NCBI GenBank assembly: GCA_015179125.1
Contig: WHVA01000215.1
Span: forward strand, 62,001 to 126,000
DNA from: Gautieria morchelliformis
Taxonomy: Eukaryota; Basidiomycota; Agaricomycetes; Gomphales; Gomphaceae
Length of the DNA: 64,000 nt
Reading direction: 5' to 3'
In this document: one piece after another, positions 23,297-38,675 of the stretch
How positions within the stretch are numbered: position 1 is the stretch's first letter
Layout: each line of letters starts with the position of its first letter
Program-made: the position numbers and the translations under genes
The notes under the pieces: model-generated
The model's database searches: none
What the model was told of the DNA's origin: nothing
What the model saw: the letters and a program-made list of their open reading frames with translations, nothing else

Positions 23297-25715
23297 TCAC
23301 ATCAAGCTGCTGCAAATTTGCTTCTCGAATGGGACTGGGTGGCACAAGGCCTTCACGCAGCAAACTATAATAGTATTTCCCCAACCCAGTCGACGGGTAT
23401 TTGCACCGATCGCCTTCCCAAATGCTTTGCTTTGCGACGAAAAAATGATTAAAGCATCAGATGTCTCAGGGAGGAAAATGACCAGGCACTACAAGCTCGG
23501 TAACTCTTTTAGCGCAAAGTGGTGTTGACATGTAAAGCTCACCAGCTGATTCCTAAATAGTTCCTGATGGAGAGCGTTCCATTGTGCTTTGTGCTGGTCC
23601 ATTATCTCCACGTCCAAAGAAACCTTTGCGGTGTCGATGCCTCCTCCTTCAGGTGAGTTGGCAATAATAGATTGGATGTCGTCGTGGGTGTAACACCCAT
23701 GGACTGGCAAGCTAACACGAGAACACCGTAGACCAGTGAAGCTGTCAAAGGGCGTATCTTTGAACACGAGCGGTAACTCCGGTCCGACGTCTAATATCAG
23801 ATTAAAACCAGGACAGTCTGGTGTTGCACTGCCAAGTATATGCATGAGTTATGTTTTATGCAGAAATCCTCAAGACAAATACATGCCTTTTAGATATCCT
23901 CTCGGGCGACTCAGATGCACCGGAAGTGTGCCAGCTAAGTAAAGGAGACATGAGAAAGATGTAGAGAAACGGCAAGACAGATGGATGCCTGTTAGGTTGC
24001 CTCCGGGGTGATTCATATGCATCCAAAGTGTGGTTTGCAGTGCTAGGCAAAGGAGACATTTTAAGCCGGTGTGCATAAACTCTGACACGGCACTCGCCTG
24101 TTTGACTGCCCCTGGAGTGACTCCGATGCAACCAAGGTGAGGTCTGAAGTGCTGGTAAAGGGCGACATGAGACAAATCAACCACTGGCAAGTTGCAACGA
24201 TAATGGCACACATAGTCAGTTGTGGCGAGTCGATATGAATGGCGCCTTCCTCGGGACATGTCACCGAGGAATCTAAGAAATTATTACATGCTAGTCTAGT
24301 TTGAGCGGCGAGAGAGCATAGCCAGCAATTAGCCCCTTGCGTATTGAACGTAACGAAACTGACAAATTAGTTATGCTGTTGCCTGGCACACTAGAGGTCA
24401 ATTCAGAGTCATCATGTTGGCCAGGACTTGATATATCGATGGTAGGATTGTGCTTGGAGATAAATGATGAGAACGGGAAAGTCGCTCAAGACTTGATTCG
24501 CACTTACTGGAACATATAAATCATCGTCAATAGTACCTAATTCAGGCGGTCCATATTGCTCAGTCTGTGAGAAAACTGGAGGTGGTCTCTCATCAGAATC
24601 CACAACCATATCATCAAAATCTGGGAGAGATTCTGCGTCTGCCAGACTGTAACCACTTAAAATCGAGTTCCCTTGTCCAGTCAAGGGAGGCAGCCGCACA
24701 GAGGACGAACGTTCGGAAGGGGGATTCAGGTACCCGATTGAGTGCGACTTCAGTTTTTTCGTAACGAGGCTTCCCGTCTTCTTGTCATATGTAGCGAAAG
24801 AGATTGTTTTCGGACCCAGACCGCCGTCTTTTCTTGATCGTGACGAATGCTTAGGCCGTGCTCGAAAAACCGGAAGAACTGCCTATGTGGACACAGTCGC
24901 CCCGTGCATCAATTAACTTGGGCTGGGTCACTTACCGACGTAACCGGTAGGTTTGTGGATTGAGGATGTGCAGGCTCCAAAGCTGGAGGCGTGGATGCAC
25001 TAATGTACCCACTATCGCCAAAGAGCGAATCACAGTCATCAGACTCGGAGATGTCAGCCTGAGTAACACAACTGACAACAATTTAATGGAACATCCAGTG
25101 ACTTTTGATAGGCACTAACCTAGCATCAATTGCCCTACTAGCCTTCCGCAATTCAGCTTCGGCAGACTTCTTTTTACTTCTACACTTTTCTGCGAATAAC
25201 GTATTAATATTGTCACACTGGTACATGCGTCAGATTTACCGATGTAAAATGTGGGCGGTTCAACTCTGACATCTCCTCCCAAAGGAAAGTCGTCCGGGGA
25301 AGAGCCAATAGCTGCCCAAAAATCTTCCAATAATGATCTGTCATGTTTAAAACATGGGTGACATTCATCTTCTCGTCTACAAATGCATATATCCCATTCT
25401 GGGAGAACGGACTTCATAAAATAAGTCAAAGGTGGCTCACGAATAATTAAAATAGCCGAAATTTATCCACTATGTAATCAAAACCAAGTGTGATGGTAGT
25501 AATACATCCAACACCATTCGATACGTACTCTGACTGTGTATACCTAAATTAATAGGACTCAGGACAACAAACGAGCAAAGCAAGACACAACTGATTCTTA
25601 CCCAGCATACCTCACCACTTGTCCGTCGGATTCGTTCGGCATTCATGATATAATCTAGCAGAATATAGACAGGTGCCTGTAACGAAAAATCATGGCATGA
25701 GACACTTACCGACAT
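23297..25715 (-). CDS. Chromodomain-like protein, multi-exon, junctions partly unresolved
   Basis: The first exon is only ATG-TCG (25710-25715) before a GTAAGT donor. The next exons encode APVYILLDYIMNAERIRR, then YTVRWINFG-like and REPPLTYFMKSVLPEW segments. These align by eye with a chromodomain (aromatic strand, VRW, and a WEP-like REPP). A block with DDFPLGGDVRVEPPTFYIG, a Lys-rich helix, an acidic Ser-rich region (ESDDCDSLFGDSGYIS) and a SLPDFDDMVVDS segment follow. Three 36-residue repeats lie at 23860-24180. The C-terminal exons encode the PVHGCYTHDDIQS region and end at TGA 23297-23299. Between the NYS and REPP codons I find no intron that keeps frame, so a frameshift, assembly error or missed splice site is possible. 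Function unknown; chromatin association is inferred. The call that it is one gene is moderate. Confidence 0.5.
23860..24180 (-). repeat. Three degenerate 108-bp tandem repeats, apparently coding
   Basis: On the minus strand, MSP-starting units recur at 24168, 24059 and 23951 (steps of 109 and 108 bp). Unit consensus is roughly MSPL.ST...L.A.ESP..Q.NRH..V. Units 2 and 3 share one frame; unit 1 is offset by one base, which could be an intron or decay. It lies inside the chromodomain-like gene. Confidence 0.65.
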
Positions 25716-26127
25716 TAAATGCGTCCAGTGGCATTTTGAAAATGTGCCTGAGAACTACAGTTATGTCAACGCAGCGCAACGACACTTTACTGGTCTAAAG
25801 CCTTAGTAGCCGCTCACTGACTCTGGTGGCGGATAGTGACACCAGGCTCAGGAGCAGAGCAGGAGAGAAGTGGCAAACAGACTCGGACACCAGGACCCAG
25901 GGTTAAACCTGCCTACGCTTGAATCCAGCCTTTGCCTAGGGTGAGAGTCGTTGATTCACAGCTCTTGCCCATTAAAATTGAATATTTAGTAATTGAGTCT
26001 CCGCTAGATAAGCACCCACAATACACCCTTGAAGCGAGCTCATTACCGTGACCTCGCAAGCTCTGATATTCCCTTTCCACTCATTTTCTCAACCGTGCGG
26101 TGCTCCGTGCCATCTAATTTTCAACGT
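25716..26127. other. Divergent intergenic region, shared promoter candidate
   Basis: About 410 bp separate the start of the minus-strand chromodomain-like gene from the ATG of Prp4, so both promoters must lie here. No gene is seen. The Prp4 frame opens upstream of its ATG, but no earlier ATG exists in that frame. Confidence 0.5.
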
Positions 26128-28746
<2,619 letters not shown>

Positions 28747-29031
28747 GCTCAGCCCACGACTGTACCTTATGTCAAATTTTTTTTTACTTAGCATGCTCGT
28801 GTCTCAAGATATGTAATAATTAGAACCACTGTGACCGTGAGTGCAATCCATATCAGTATACGTATATATATCTCGCGTCTGTGGAAACATATATCTTTTA
28901 AGAGCTGTAAGAGTTGCCGCAGGCGATATCTTGATCGAACGAAACTGATACATAAGACTTTAATTTCGATTGTGAACAGTTATTATACAGTCAAGCAGCA
29001 GTATAGCTTGCATACTGCGCATACTTCGTGT

Positions 29032-30742
29032 TCAAAATATCGCAGCAGCGTTAGGCGGTGAAGCAACCCCGCCGAGGACGTTCAGAGGCCACGAAGAGAA
29101 AAAGAACGTGTACCTGCCCGTCTCGTTGGCAACCTCTGAGAGTGCCTCCAGGTCGAAGAATTCACCTATGAGAGATTGTCAGTGTTGAACAGGAACACAG
29201 GGAAACGGGTCAGTACCAATCGGCATACCCCAAAGCCTATGAGAAGGAAGGTTACTGAGAGCTATCTGATGATGAGAAAACCATTGGCACTTACCCGATG
29301 AGCGTCTGACAGGTGACAGGATATGAAATTCGATAACAAGGCTCGCAGGTCAACACGGCAACGTACCTGGTGCAAGTGATTCTCGCCCTCGACTGGCGGC
29401 CAACGCTCAAGAGCTGGCTGGTCAGATGCCACTGCAGCAAAGTGGTTGTTCCTGGATAGGAGGTCATTCTCTATCACGGAACGAATGCGCTAGCTGCTCT
29501 ACCAGAGGAACTCCTTCATCTCGAGACCTTGTTGAATACCGGCACTAGCTTGAAATTAACAAGAACATTCATTCGTACACAACATTGCAGCGCCTACAAA
29601 GTCTCCGGTTTTCCGCGTAAGCCGTCTCTCTCAGTCTGAGAGCTGGACTTGAATCGCTGCAACCGCGGGAAAAAAATCTCAGCGTGAAGCGGATGTCGGT
29701 AACATGTCCTCGAGCACGAACCTGCATGAAGCCCACCCTCAGGAGTAAGACATCGCCCTGTCGAAATTCGACGCCTTGTGACTTGGCAGCAGCCTGGATA
29801 TCCGTTGCGGGAATCGCATAAGAGGACCAGGGGTCGTAAGGCAGGGGCTTTGTTCCAGACTTGGTATAAAATTTGACAAGGTCCACTAATACACCACGTC
29901 CACATATACCTGCCGCATCAGTGTGAGTTGAGGATGTTAGATAGGATGTCAGATAGAAGCTGTCAACCATGTTGTGCCCAGTCTAAATGCGAAGTGAGGA
30001 CAGAGTTTGAACACTAACGTCAAAATACTTACTGTGAATGCCGAGCTTGACAAACTCTGGATCAACATTTAGCGGGTCAGGAATCTCCATTACGCCTCTC
30101 TTGAAGTCGTCTGCCGGAACTCTGATGAACTGGAGGTCAGTTTGCATTCCTCTAAAATCGACGGCCCTTGCCCTTGATAAAACACTCCGTGTGAGATTAG
30201 TCCAAAATGTTTAAGACCATCCCACTGGGTTCCAGACTGAGTGTTCTGCAGGAGAGCTCAGCGGCAAGTTACGAATGTCTGTCACAATATTTACTATGTG
30301 TAACTCATCGTCGAAGATTGGCACATTGGAGACGCTGAAGGGGACAATCTTGTGCTCCGGTTCTTTGCGGTTGTACACGGGCTACACTTTGCGGTCAGAT
30401 GACGTCCAGCTGTATCTCTGGAGTGCAGACCTTAGCTGGGAAGTTGATAGGCCTGTAAGCGCTGATATATGAGATGTGAAAGGCATCGACCAGGCATAAT
30501 GCACTCACCAATTGAGGCAGACACTCTTCCCTGATCTGAAAGCTAGGTGAGACGAGCGAGCACTTAGTCTGCTGTGTGGCAGCTCACTTGATCTCTTCGC
30601 TGGCTGCACGCTTTACAGCCGCCTCGGTGAGCAGATTGACAGTACCAAGCTGGTCACCCTTTCCCCACACGTCCCACGCACACCCTGGGTGCTCCTTGAA
30701 GCTGGGAAGCTCTTTGAAAGACGGGAGGTTAGTGAAGGACAT
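29032..30742 (-). CDS. Cyclase-family (kynurenine formamidase-like) enzyme
   Basis: Member of the metal-dependent cyclase/hydrolase family (Pfam Cyclase, PF04199), cytosolic. The start ATG at 30740-30742 opens PSFKELPSFKEHPGCAWDVWGKGDQLGTVNLL, typical for the fungal branch. Exon 1 ends at 30588 with a GTGAGC donor. The next exons read SVCLNWPINFPAK, PVYNRKEPEHKIVPF, and, across another intron, DDELHI-NTQSGTQWDGLKHFG, which is the metal-site motif (Gln-Trp-Asp...His form). Later blocks are ICGRGVLVDLVKFY, LPYDPWSSYAIPATDIQAAAKSQG, VLLLRVGFMQ, NNHFAAVASDQPALERWPP and LGGVASPPNAAAIF at the end (TGA at 29032-29034). At least seven short introns. The substrate is unknown; such fungal proteins are often annotated only as cyclase. 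Its promoter region is shared with the divergent GH3 gene. Confidence 0.88.
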
Positions 30743-31682
30743 GGTGCTGCGATTCAGTATGTGGAGCAATCTTAATGGTGGTTCCAGAGAACCCACCCGG
30801 CTAGCTACTAATAGCTCCCCGTGACAACAATTCACGTGTGGATTTCGTGTGACCCAAGTGCAAATTAGCCGATGACGGCCAAAAAGGTCTCATAGGAGTA
30901 CTAAGTAGGCGTTTGGAAGATAAATAATACTGTAGTAGGCAAGAGTCCAGGAGACCAAGTCTCAGCATACTCAGACGGCGAGGAGGGGTATGGACGCCAT
31001 GATTATATAATGACTGACATCATTCAGAGACTAGCGCTAAGTTGGCAGGCAGAAAATTTACGCTCAGGAGCGTAAATCTAACCGCACACTGTCCTCCAAC
31101 ATTAAACTGTCGTCGAAGTTGGTGCCTCCAGGAACTCATATTTGTAATTTCAGTTCGCTCAAACTTTACTAGAACTTCCCACTCGATGCGTGTACCGTGC
31201 GTTCAATCAGAACCTGCTGCTGAAAGTTCAGGCTCTCTGTCAGCTCCTTCAAGTTGGTCCTAATCATTTGGCGCTTCCCGACCCTTGGGACGCGGAGGTC
31301 ACCCGCAGCTTCATTGCCAATGGACGTCAGACTCTGTGATCTTCTCATCCAGCTTATGTCCTTTGGAAGCTCGGATTTGTCGCATAGTTGGCAGGCTAAT
31401 CAATGGCGTGGGTTTGAAAGAAGCAGTCAAGGCATGCAGGAAGGACGGACGAGTCCTGGTATTGGCTGATTAACTTGACCCCTCACTCGTCCTTACCCCC
31501 GACAGAGAGCTTCCACTGCGGCATGCCCCATCATGTAGAATGATAAAGTGCTTATTGTTTGATCTAGTTAACGCGACCTTTTTCCGAGCTTTCTCCGCTG
31601 ATGAGGTTATATACTGCTGAGTCCACACATGTTAGGCGAGTAGGTGAAGTCAACCACCAGCTCGATAAGCAACAGGCGTGCA
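30743..31682. other. Divergent intergenic region between cyclase and GH3 genes
   Basis: About 940 bp with no supported gene. Open frames around 31040-31470 lack domains and splice logic. The region must contain the promoters of both flanking genes. Confidence 0.5.
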
Positions 31683-34600
31683 ATGTCTCTCCCAGATTTC
31701 CGAACCGCGTCCATACCAGAACTGCTCAACAAACTCACCAAGGATGAAAGAATGCTTTTGGTTTCTGCCCCCAATTGGTGGAACACGCATAGGATAGACA
31801 GGCTAGGCATCCCCTCCGTCAGGATGAGCGATGGACCGAACGGCGTTCGAGGCTCATCCAATTTCGTATCGACGCCGGCACAGTGTCTTCCTGTAAGCCA
31901 TTGTGATGCTTCTGTGGCGTCATTCTATCCATTTATCATATCCTACATGCGCTCGTCGGTAGTGCGCGACTTCGCTGGCATCGACATTTGACCCTGAGCT
32001 GATACGGGACGCTGGTGCTTTCCTCGCTCAAGAAGCGAAAACAAAGGCTGCAGTTATCCTTCTAGCGCCGACGTGTAACATTCAGAGGTCGCCGCTTGGT
32101 GGCCGCTCTTTCGAGTCATTTTCGGAGGACCCTCATCTTTCGGGTACATGCATTGCTCAACTGCCGTGATTTTAACATAATTGCATATCGTTAGGAACCC
32201 TCGCGGCTGCGTATGTGAATGGTCTTCAAAGTAACGGAGTGGCGGCCACCATCAAACACTTTGTCGCCAATGACCAGGAACATGAACGCATGGCGGTCGA
32301 TTCGATCATTTCAGAACGTGCCCTCCGAGAAATATATCTATATCCGTCAGTGATCGTGCTCTTTGTGGTATTTTCGATTTATATAATTCAACTCGCGTTA
32401 GTTTCATGCTTGCCCAACGTGATGCTAAGCCATGGGCGTATATGACTGCGTCTGTATTACTATTATTCAATACCCCGACGATATCTGACTTAATTGGTAC
32501 TAGTTACAATCGCCTTGGTGGCACCCATTGCTCAGAAAATCCCCGTCTGCTGCAGGATGTACTGAGGGGTGAATGGGGGTTCGACGGTCTAGTAATGAGT
32601 GACTGGTTTGTCTACCCGTTTCCCCCTCGCCATACGCTACACATTCATATGCCCAAAAAGGTTCGGAACATACAGTGTATCAGAGTCTCTCAACGCTGGC
32701 CTCGATCTTGAAATGCCGGGTCCTCCTCGCTGGCGCACACCTGTGCTCATCCACCACAGCCTCACATCCCAGAAGCTGACCCAAGCCACTATCGACGAGA
32801 GGGCAGAGTCGATTCTGAGGTACTATTTAAGTCTGACCAAATCCCGTGAGCTCACACGCTCTCAGATTTGCTCAGAAGCTCGCCAAGGCCTCTCCCGAGG
32901 TCGTGTTTGGTGACGGCGTAGAGCGGACCAGGGATACCCCAGAGATGCGCACGTTTGCACGAAAACTGGCAAGCGAAGGAATGGTGCTCTTGAGAAATGA
33001 GAACAACGTTCTCCCCATTAAACCAGGAACTAAGGTGGGGCTGATCGGGCCTAATGCTAAGGCACGCGTCATCTCTGGAGGGGGATCGGCCCAGCTTAAA
33101 GCGAGCTACATCGTCACCCCGTTCGAAGGAATTGTGAACAACAGGCCAGAGGGGGTGTCTATCGAATATTCTGTGGGATGTTATGGTGAGTTCCTGGACT
33201 AATAATGGAAGAGGTTCTGCCTAATGGAGCCCATCTCAATGCTTCAGCACATAAGTTCATGCCCACGCTGGAGGAATATCTGACGACACCTTCGGGCAAA
33301 CCTGGCTGTGCCTGTGCCTTTTACAACCACGATGCCTATGGCAACCCCGTTGGTAACCCTGTCGCAGAATTCCTAATGAACGACACAAACGTCCAGCTTA
33401 ACGACTTCCTCCCTGAGGGACTGACCGAGACCTGGACGATCAAGCTTAGTGGAAAGCTCAAGGTTCCGGAAACAGGTCCCTTCGAGTTTGGGCTGACTGT
33501 CGCCGGTTAGTGACCCTCCAACTCTAGCACTCTGCATTCTCCACAGTCCATGGCATGCCTTTTAGGTCGCGCGAAACTTTACATAAACGGTAAGTTGGTG
33601 GTGGATAACTGGACAAAGCAAACGCCGGGAGATTTCTTTTATGGGTGCGAAACTACATCGTCTCTTAATTTTCGAAATATCAATTCCACGTTTTAGCCAA
33701 GGGACCATAGAAGAGACAGGTGTGTATGAACTCAAGGCGAATCAGGCCGTAGACATGTATGTCGAATACACCAACACACTCCCTGCCGATGCCGGGGACA
33801 GAAGCAACTCTCAGCTCAGTCTCATGCGAGGTTTGGTACGTGGCTTGCACTCCCCCCATAACACTATTCTCCCTGAGATTCCGTGATTGTGTCCTGGTTT
33901 TAACTATGTTCGTTCCAGCGTGTTGGTGGTGAACCCAAAATCGACCCGGATGTTGCAATCCGAGACGCGGTGACACTCGCCAAGAACTGCGACGTCGTCA
34001 TCGTGGTCGGTGGGCTTAGTAGTGATTGGGAGAGCGAGGGCTTCGACAGGCCCACGCTGAAATTGCCCGGGGCGCAGAATGAGCTCATTGCTGCAGTGGC
34101 GAGTGCGAATCCCAAAACCGTCGTTGCCATCCAAGCCGTACGCCCTTCCAACTTTATTCTCGACTGTACAGTGCTTAATCTCTGCCGTTGGTCCTTGTCG
34201 TGGTTAGGGATCAGCCGTATCGATGCCCTGGCACACATCTGTCTCATCAATTGTTCAGGCATGGTGTTCCGGAAACGAGGCTGGCAATGCGCTCGCGGAC
34301 GTTTTGTTCGGTTACGTGAATCCAGCCGGGAAGTTGCCCATCACTCTGCCAGTGCGGGAGGAAGACATTCCTGCACATCTAAATTACGGCAGTGAGAATG
34401 GGAAGGTGCACTACAGGGAAGACTTGTTTGTGGGATATAAATGGTACCAAGCCCGCGCGATTCAGCCTTTGTATCCATTTGGGTGAGCTTTTTGGGTCTC
34501 TTTTTTTGTCGGGGTCCCGGATTCTGACGCTAATCGTAAAGGTTCGGTCTTTCATACACCACCTTTTCGATCTCTTCGTTGGAGCTCGCGCCTCTCACTT

Positions 34601-34962
34601 CCGGGGGCACATTCAGTTTAGGAGTGTCTCTCAACGTGACAAACACTGGGAAAGTCCCTGGGTCGGAGGTCGTTCAGGTGTATGTTACTCTTCCAGCGGG
34701 CGGCCCGACAACACCAAAATACCAATTACGTGCGTTCAAGAAGGTGAGAGATCTTAAGCCTGGGGACACGAGGGAGGTGCTGGTGAAGCTGGACAAGTAT
34801 GCCGTGTCCTTCTGGGACATAAACGGGGCTGGAGGCGCGAGGACGGGTGTTTGGAGGGCGAGGAAAGGCGTTTATGGGATCGCGGTGGGGTCTTCGAGCG
34901 TGCATCATCAGTTGAGTGGCGAGTTTGAAATCAAGGATGAGTTTGTATGGGAGGGACTGTGA
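31683..34962 (+). CDS. GH3 beta-glucosidase with PA14 domain, intracellular type
   Basis: Retaining beta-glucosidase that removes terminal glucose from cello-oligosaccharides or glucosides. Thirteen exons: 31683-31892, 31963-32143, 32195-32345, 32402-32449, 32504-32605, 32661-32819, 32866-33185, 33248-33505, 33566-33644, 33697-33835, 33919-34137, 34208-34482, 34542-34962; 853 aa. The GH3 N-domain shows [23 protein letters not shown] and [10 protein letters not shown], whose Asp is the expected nucleophile. The C-domain shows [13 protein letters not shown], then a PA14 insert (about residues 400-560, with [16 protein letters not shown]), then [18 protein letters not shown], the usual acid/base region, [14 protein letters not shown], and a fibronectin-III-like end. 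No signal peptide is visible ([18 protein letters not shown]), so it is probably cytosolic, like other PA14-bearing fungal GH3 enzymes. Confidence 0.96.
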
Positions 34963-35888
34963 GATGTCGTGAAGTAGGTAAGTCGTTGGCCCTGTGTACA
35001 TGTACAATATGAACAGACGCAAAGGATGCGTGAAGCCTAACAAATGCTAAACGTAATGCGCCGCGTGGTCTTGGGAAGTGCCGCAAGGAAACGCCTGGGC
35101 TGTGGACTGAGTGATTTGTGAACAGCTGGTCCGTTACAAGTGTTGGCGTGAGGTATAGACGTGTGAGAAGGGCTTCCAAGAGGTTAGAAAACGAGCTCAA
35201 TATACCACGCCAGTACCAGCAATCGAAAGGCTCGTTAGCACCCATGTGAGCCATGTCCATTCGTTTGCCAAATGATCACGCGCGACGGAGCCTGTGTTCT
35301 AGCGAGAAATCGGTTCTTTGGTACAGGGACAGCGTCTGCACATTCGAGCGGTGGCAAGCCGTCGTTCTTCTCGGTTCTTGTCTGTCTTCGGCACTTTGGT
35401 TTAGGTTGTAGTTGGTCGGTTCATGGTGGAGAGGGCTGTTTTAGGTGGATTTGGACGAGTTGCGAATGCGAAAAGAGGTATCAGCGCTACGAGGAGATGG
35501 TGGTCGCGGAGAAAGCTTTTCTAGAGCGACATAAATGCACATTTTCAGAGTCTTTTATTTCAATGACGCGTCAGCATCCAAAAACCATAGGAAAAAAATA
35601 ACGGTGCAAAGGAATTTTGTGTCAGAATAATATAAATGATATTCTAGTGGGAAGATTGAACCGCTTCCCAGGATTTTCCTGAGGGCCTTGCAAGTGGGGA
35701 AACTTTCTCGTACCTCCAGTGATCATGCAGTACTTATACTATTAGTTGTCTGTGGGTCCCTGTAGACGCGCCTGCTTCAATACATGGGTATTGACCCAAA
35801 GCCTGTGCGTCTGGCCGGATGGCACCACGATAGACGCTGCGATAAGAGGCGTCAACGCTGTGCTCTCTATTAATCTAACCAACTCGAC
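34963..35888. other. Intergenic stretch, no supported gene
   Basis: About 930 bp. A 109-codon plus-strand frame at 35272-35601 and overlapping minus-strand frames have no recognisable motif and look like chance. The last 200 bp should include the promoter of the NACHT gene. Confidence 0.5.
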
Positions 35889-38675
35889 ATGGCTGCAGCC
35901 CTAGGATTAACAGGTAAGCCGACAGTTTATCAGAGCCGATGGTAGCGTGCTAACCACCCCAATCAGCGGCTATCATTGCCGTTCTCCAGCTCACTGGAGC
36001 GACTATAACTGCATGCTACAGCTATGGGAATAGCGTCAAGAACGCATCGAGAGACAGGGAAAGGATAATTGATCAGCTGTTCGGACTCCAAAAAGTGCTC
36101 GAAACTATCCGTCGATTAGTAGAACATGATGAGACAGTAGCCGCCTCCCGTTTGCCGGTTTTGAATGAGGTGATTCCTCGTTGCCGTGACGAGCTGGATA
36201 GTCTCAATTCGAAACTGGAAAGAGACCTTGGACGCAAAGGCCGCATACAGGCATTCATCTGGCCCCTAAAGGAGGGCGAGGTCAACAAGACTCTCGAAAA
36301 GCTAAGCAAGCTCCAAGAGTTGTTGACTACGGCGATGGACGTAGATCAGACGTATGTTACCTCTGCTATCTTTGATATGATGCTGATCTTCTCTGCAGAT
36401 GCCTGATGCTGAAGATAGATAGTGGGGTCGAAGCCTTGCAGGAACAGGGTGCAAAGAATGGCCAGCTAACCCAGGATACGAAAAGTGGTGTCCAGGCCTT
36501 GCAGGAAATGACTGCTGGAATCAGTGAGGCTATGGAGCAGGCCAAACAGCGTACGTCGCATATCGCCAGGGTGGGTCACTGACTCCAGACGGCTTTGTTA
36601 TGCAGAAGAATATCGTCAGAAGATCTATAATTGGTTGGCGGCTCCTGACCATGAATCAAAGCATAGGAATGCCCGTGACGTCCGACAGAAGGGGACCGGT
36701 TCATGGTTCGTGGGGGGAGAACATTTCAAGGAATGGCGAGTGGCCCCTCATTCGTTCCTTTGGCTCCACGGTATACGTGAGTCAGATAAGCTGCATTATT
36801 CTGCTTTTCGCTTATAGATGGTCACAGCTGGCGCGGGAAAGACGATCCTTTGGTATGTGTATCACAATTGCCATGATATCCGCCCTATCTAACAAATGAA
36901 CACGTCGAGCTCGACCATCATTGAAGAACTTTCACTTCACTGCCGTTCTGACCCCTCCCTCGCAATAGCGTTTTTCTATTTTGACTTTAACAACAAGGAC
37001 ACCCTTCCAAATGTTGTGCTTCGATCTCTGATCAAGCAATTGTCTGTACGCGCGAACAGTTTCCAAGTCCTGGCATCTTTATTTGCTCGGGATGAGCCCC
37101 GAGCCCTGGGTCAAGAGGAGCTAATGAACACTTTAAAGTCCATTGTCAAGGGCTACCAGACGGTGTATATCGTGTTTGACGCCCTTGACGAATGCCCGGA
37201 ACGATCCAGGTTTCTGGAAGCGATCGAAGAAATCAACGACTGGAAGTTGGACACATTGCACTTGATGGCAACGAGTCGGAAAGAGCGGGACATCGAAGAA
37301 ACACTGGGTGGCTTGATTTCACACGCGGTATACATGCACGAGAGTCTTGTGGACGGTGACATCCGAGTTCACGTCTCCAGGACACTTGATGATGATCGAA
37401 GGTTCAGGATGTGCTCAGCAGAGGAGAAAGAGATGGTGAAGACTACATTGATTAATGGTGCCCATGGAATGTAAGTAGTCATTTGATGATTTTGAGATAG
37501 CTGCTGACAGAACGGAAAGGTTTCGATGGGTTGTCTGTCAGCTGGATGCACTATGGAAATGCAGAACTCCTGTGGCACTTGAGAAAGCACTCACCCGTCT
37601 CCCAAAGACGCTATATGAGACGTACGATCGAATTCTGGAGGCCATCGATGAAGACGATAGGCGGGATGCTCTGCGCTTACTGCAGTGGTTGGCTTTCTCT
37701 TTTGGCCCGTTATCAACGGATCAAGCCGTGGAAGTGATCGCTACAGATCCTGATGCAGAAGATGGACCTCTATTTGACCGACGCCGGCGGCTTCGGGATC
37801 CACGAGATATTCTGACCATATGTTTGAGTCTTGTCACCATTACATTTCAAGTGAACAGCAACTCTGTGGGGAACAACTCTGAGGACAACTACGACAGTTA
37901 CGGAGAGGACAACTACGAGGGCAGTAGCGATGGGGGCAGTATTGACTACCATGTTGACAACAGGGCACTCCTCACCGAAGCAGGAGAGATCACACTGGCC
38001 CACTTTTCTGTTCGAGAATATCTGATCTCGGAACACCTTCGCACGAGTGCAGCCTCACTTTCGCATTTTCATTTTAATGAAAAGATTGCAGATGTGTTCA
38101 TTGCGAAGACATGCCTGGCTTACCTGTTGCAATTTGAACAGGACAATAGTGTATGGTGGACTACATTCAGGTGCTATCCGCTATCTCGCTATGCCGCAAA
38201 TAACTGGATGGGTCATGCTAAGTCGGATTCAGCTGGTGACTTGGATGACCTACATGAAATGATCATGGCACTCTTGGAGCCCACAAGTGCTGTTTATGTC
38301 AATTGGACATGGCTTTACAATCATAGTCATAGGTGGTCAATGCCTGAGAATCCTCTTTACATAGCGGCTGACACTGGGTTGGAACGAGTATGCCAACATC
38401 TGTTGCAGAAAGGATATGATGTGAATGCACATGGAGGATACTGTGGCACGGCACTGCAGGTGGCAGCATTAATGGGTCATGATACAATTGTCCGGTTATT
38501 CCTAGAGAAATGTGCAGACGGGAATGCTCATGGAGGAGAGTATGGGAGTGCACTGCAGATGTCGGCGTCACAGGGTGATGATACAACTGTCCAGTTGCTC
38601 ATAGAGAAGGGTGGGAATGTGAATGCACAGGGTGTTAGGAGTATGCACAGTAGCTATGTACTGATAACTCAGTGA
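35889..38675 (+). CDS. NACHT-ankyrin STAND (NLR-like) protein, 3' end cut by a copia LTR
   Basis: Fungal NLR-like signal-transducing NTPase of the kind involved in non-self recognition or programmed cell death. Exons: 35889-35913, 35967-36351, 36399-36550, 36606-36776, 36828-36852, 36910-37470, 37520 onward. The N-terminus (AAALGLTAAIIAVLQLTGATITACYSY in two helices) resembles the Helo-like fungal STAND N-terminal domain. The NACHT core has the P-loop HGIPGAGKTILC, assembled exactly across two introns, and Walker B VYIVFDALDECPE. A winged-helix-type region follows, then ankyrin repeats (from about 38345: NPLYIAADTGLERVCQHLLQKG, GTALQVAALMGHDTIVRLFLEK, GSALQMSASQGDDTTVQLLIEKG). The frame enters the LTR of element C1 at 38633 and stops at 38675, so about three repeats remain and the array is truncated. 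Confidence 0.88.

Noticed and set aside
31042-31473. Plus-strand frames in the cyclase/GH3 divergent region
   Set aside because: Overlapping frames of similar quality in more than one phase and no motif.
35272-35601. A 109-codon plus-strand open frame between the GH3 and NACHT genes
   Set aside because: Cys/Trp/Arg-rich with no recognisable domain, no intron logic, and overlapping open frames on the other strand. Probably chance.
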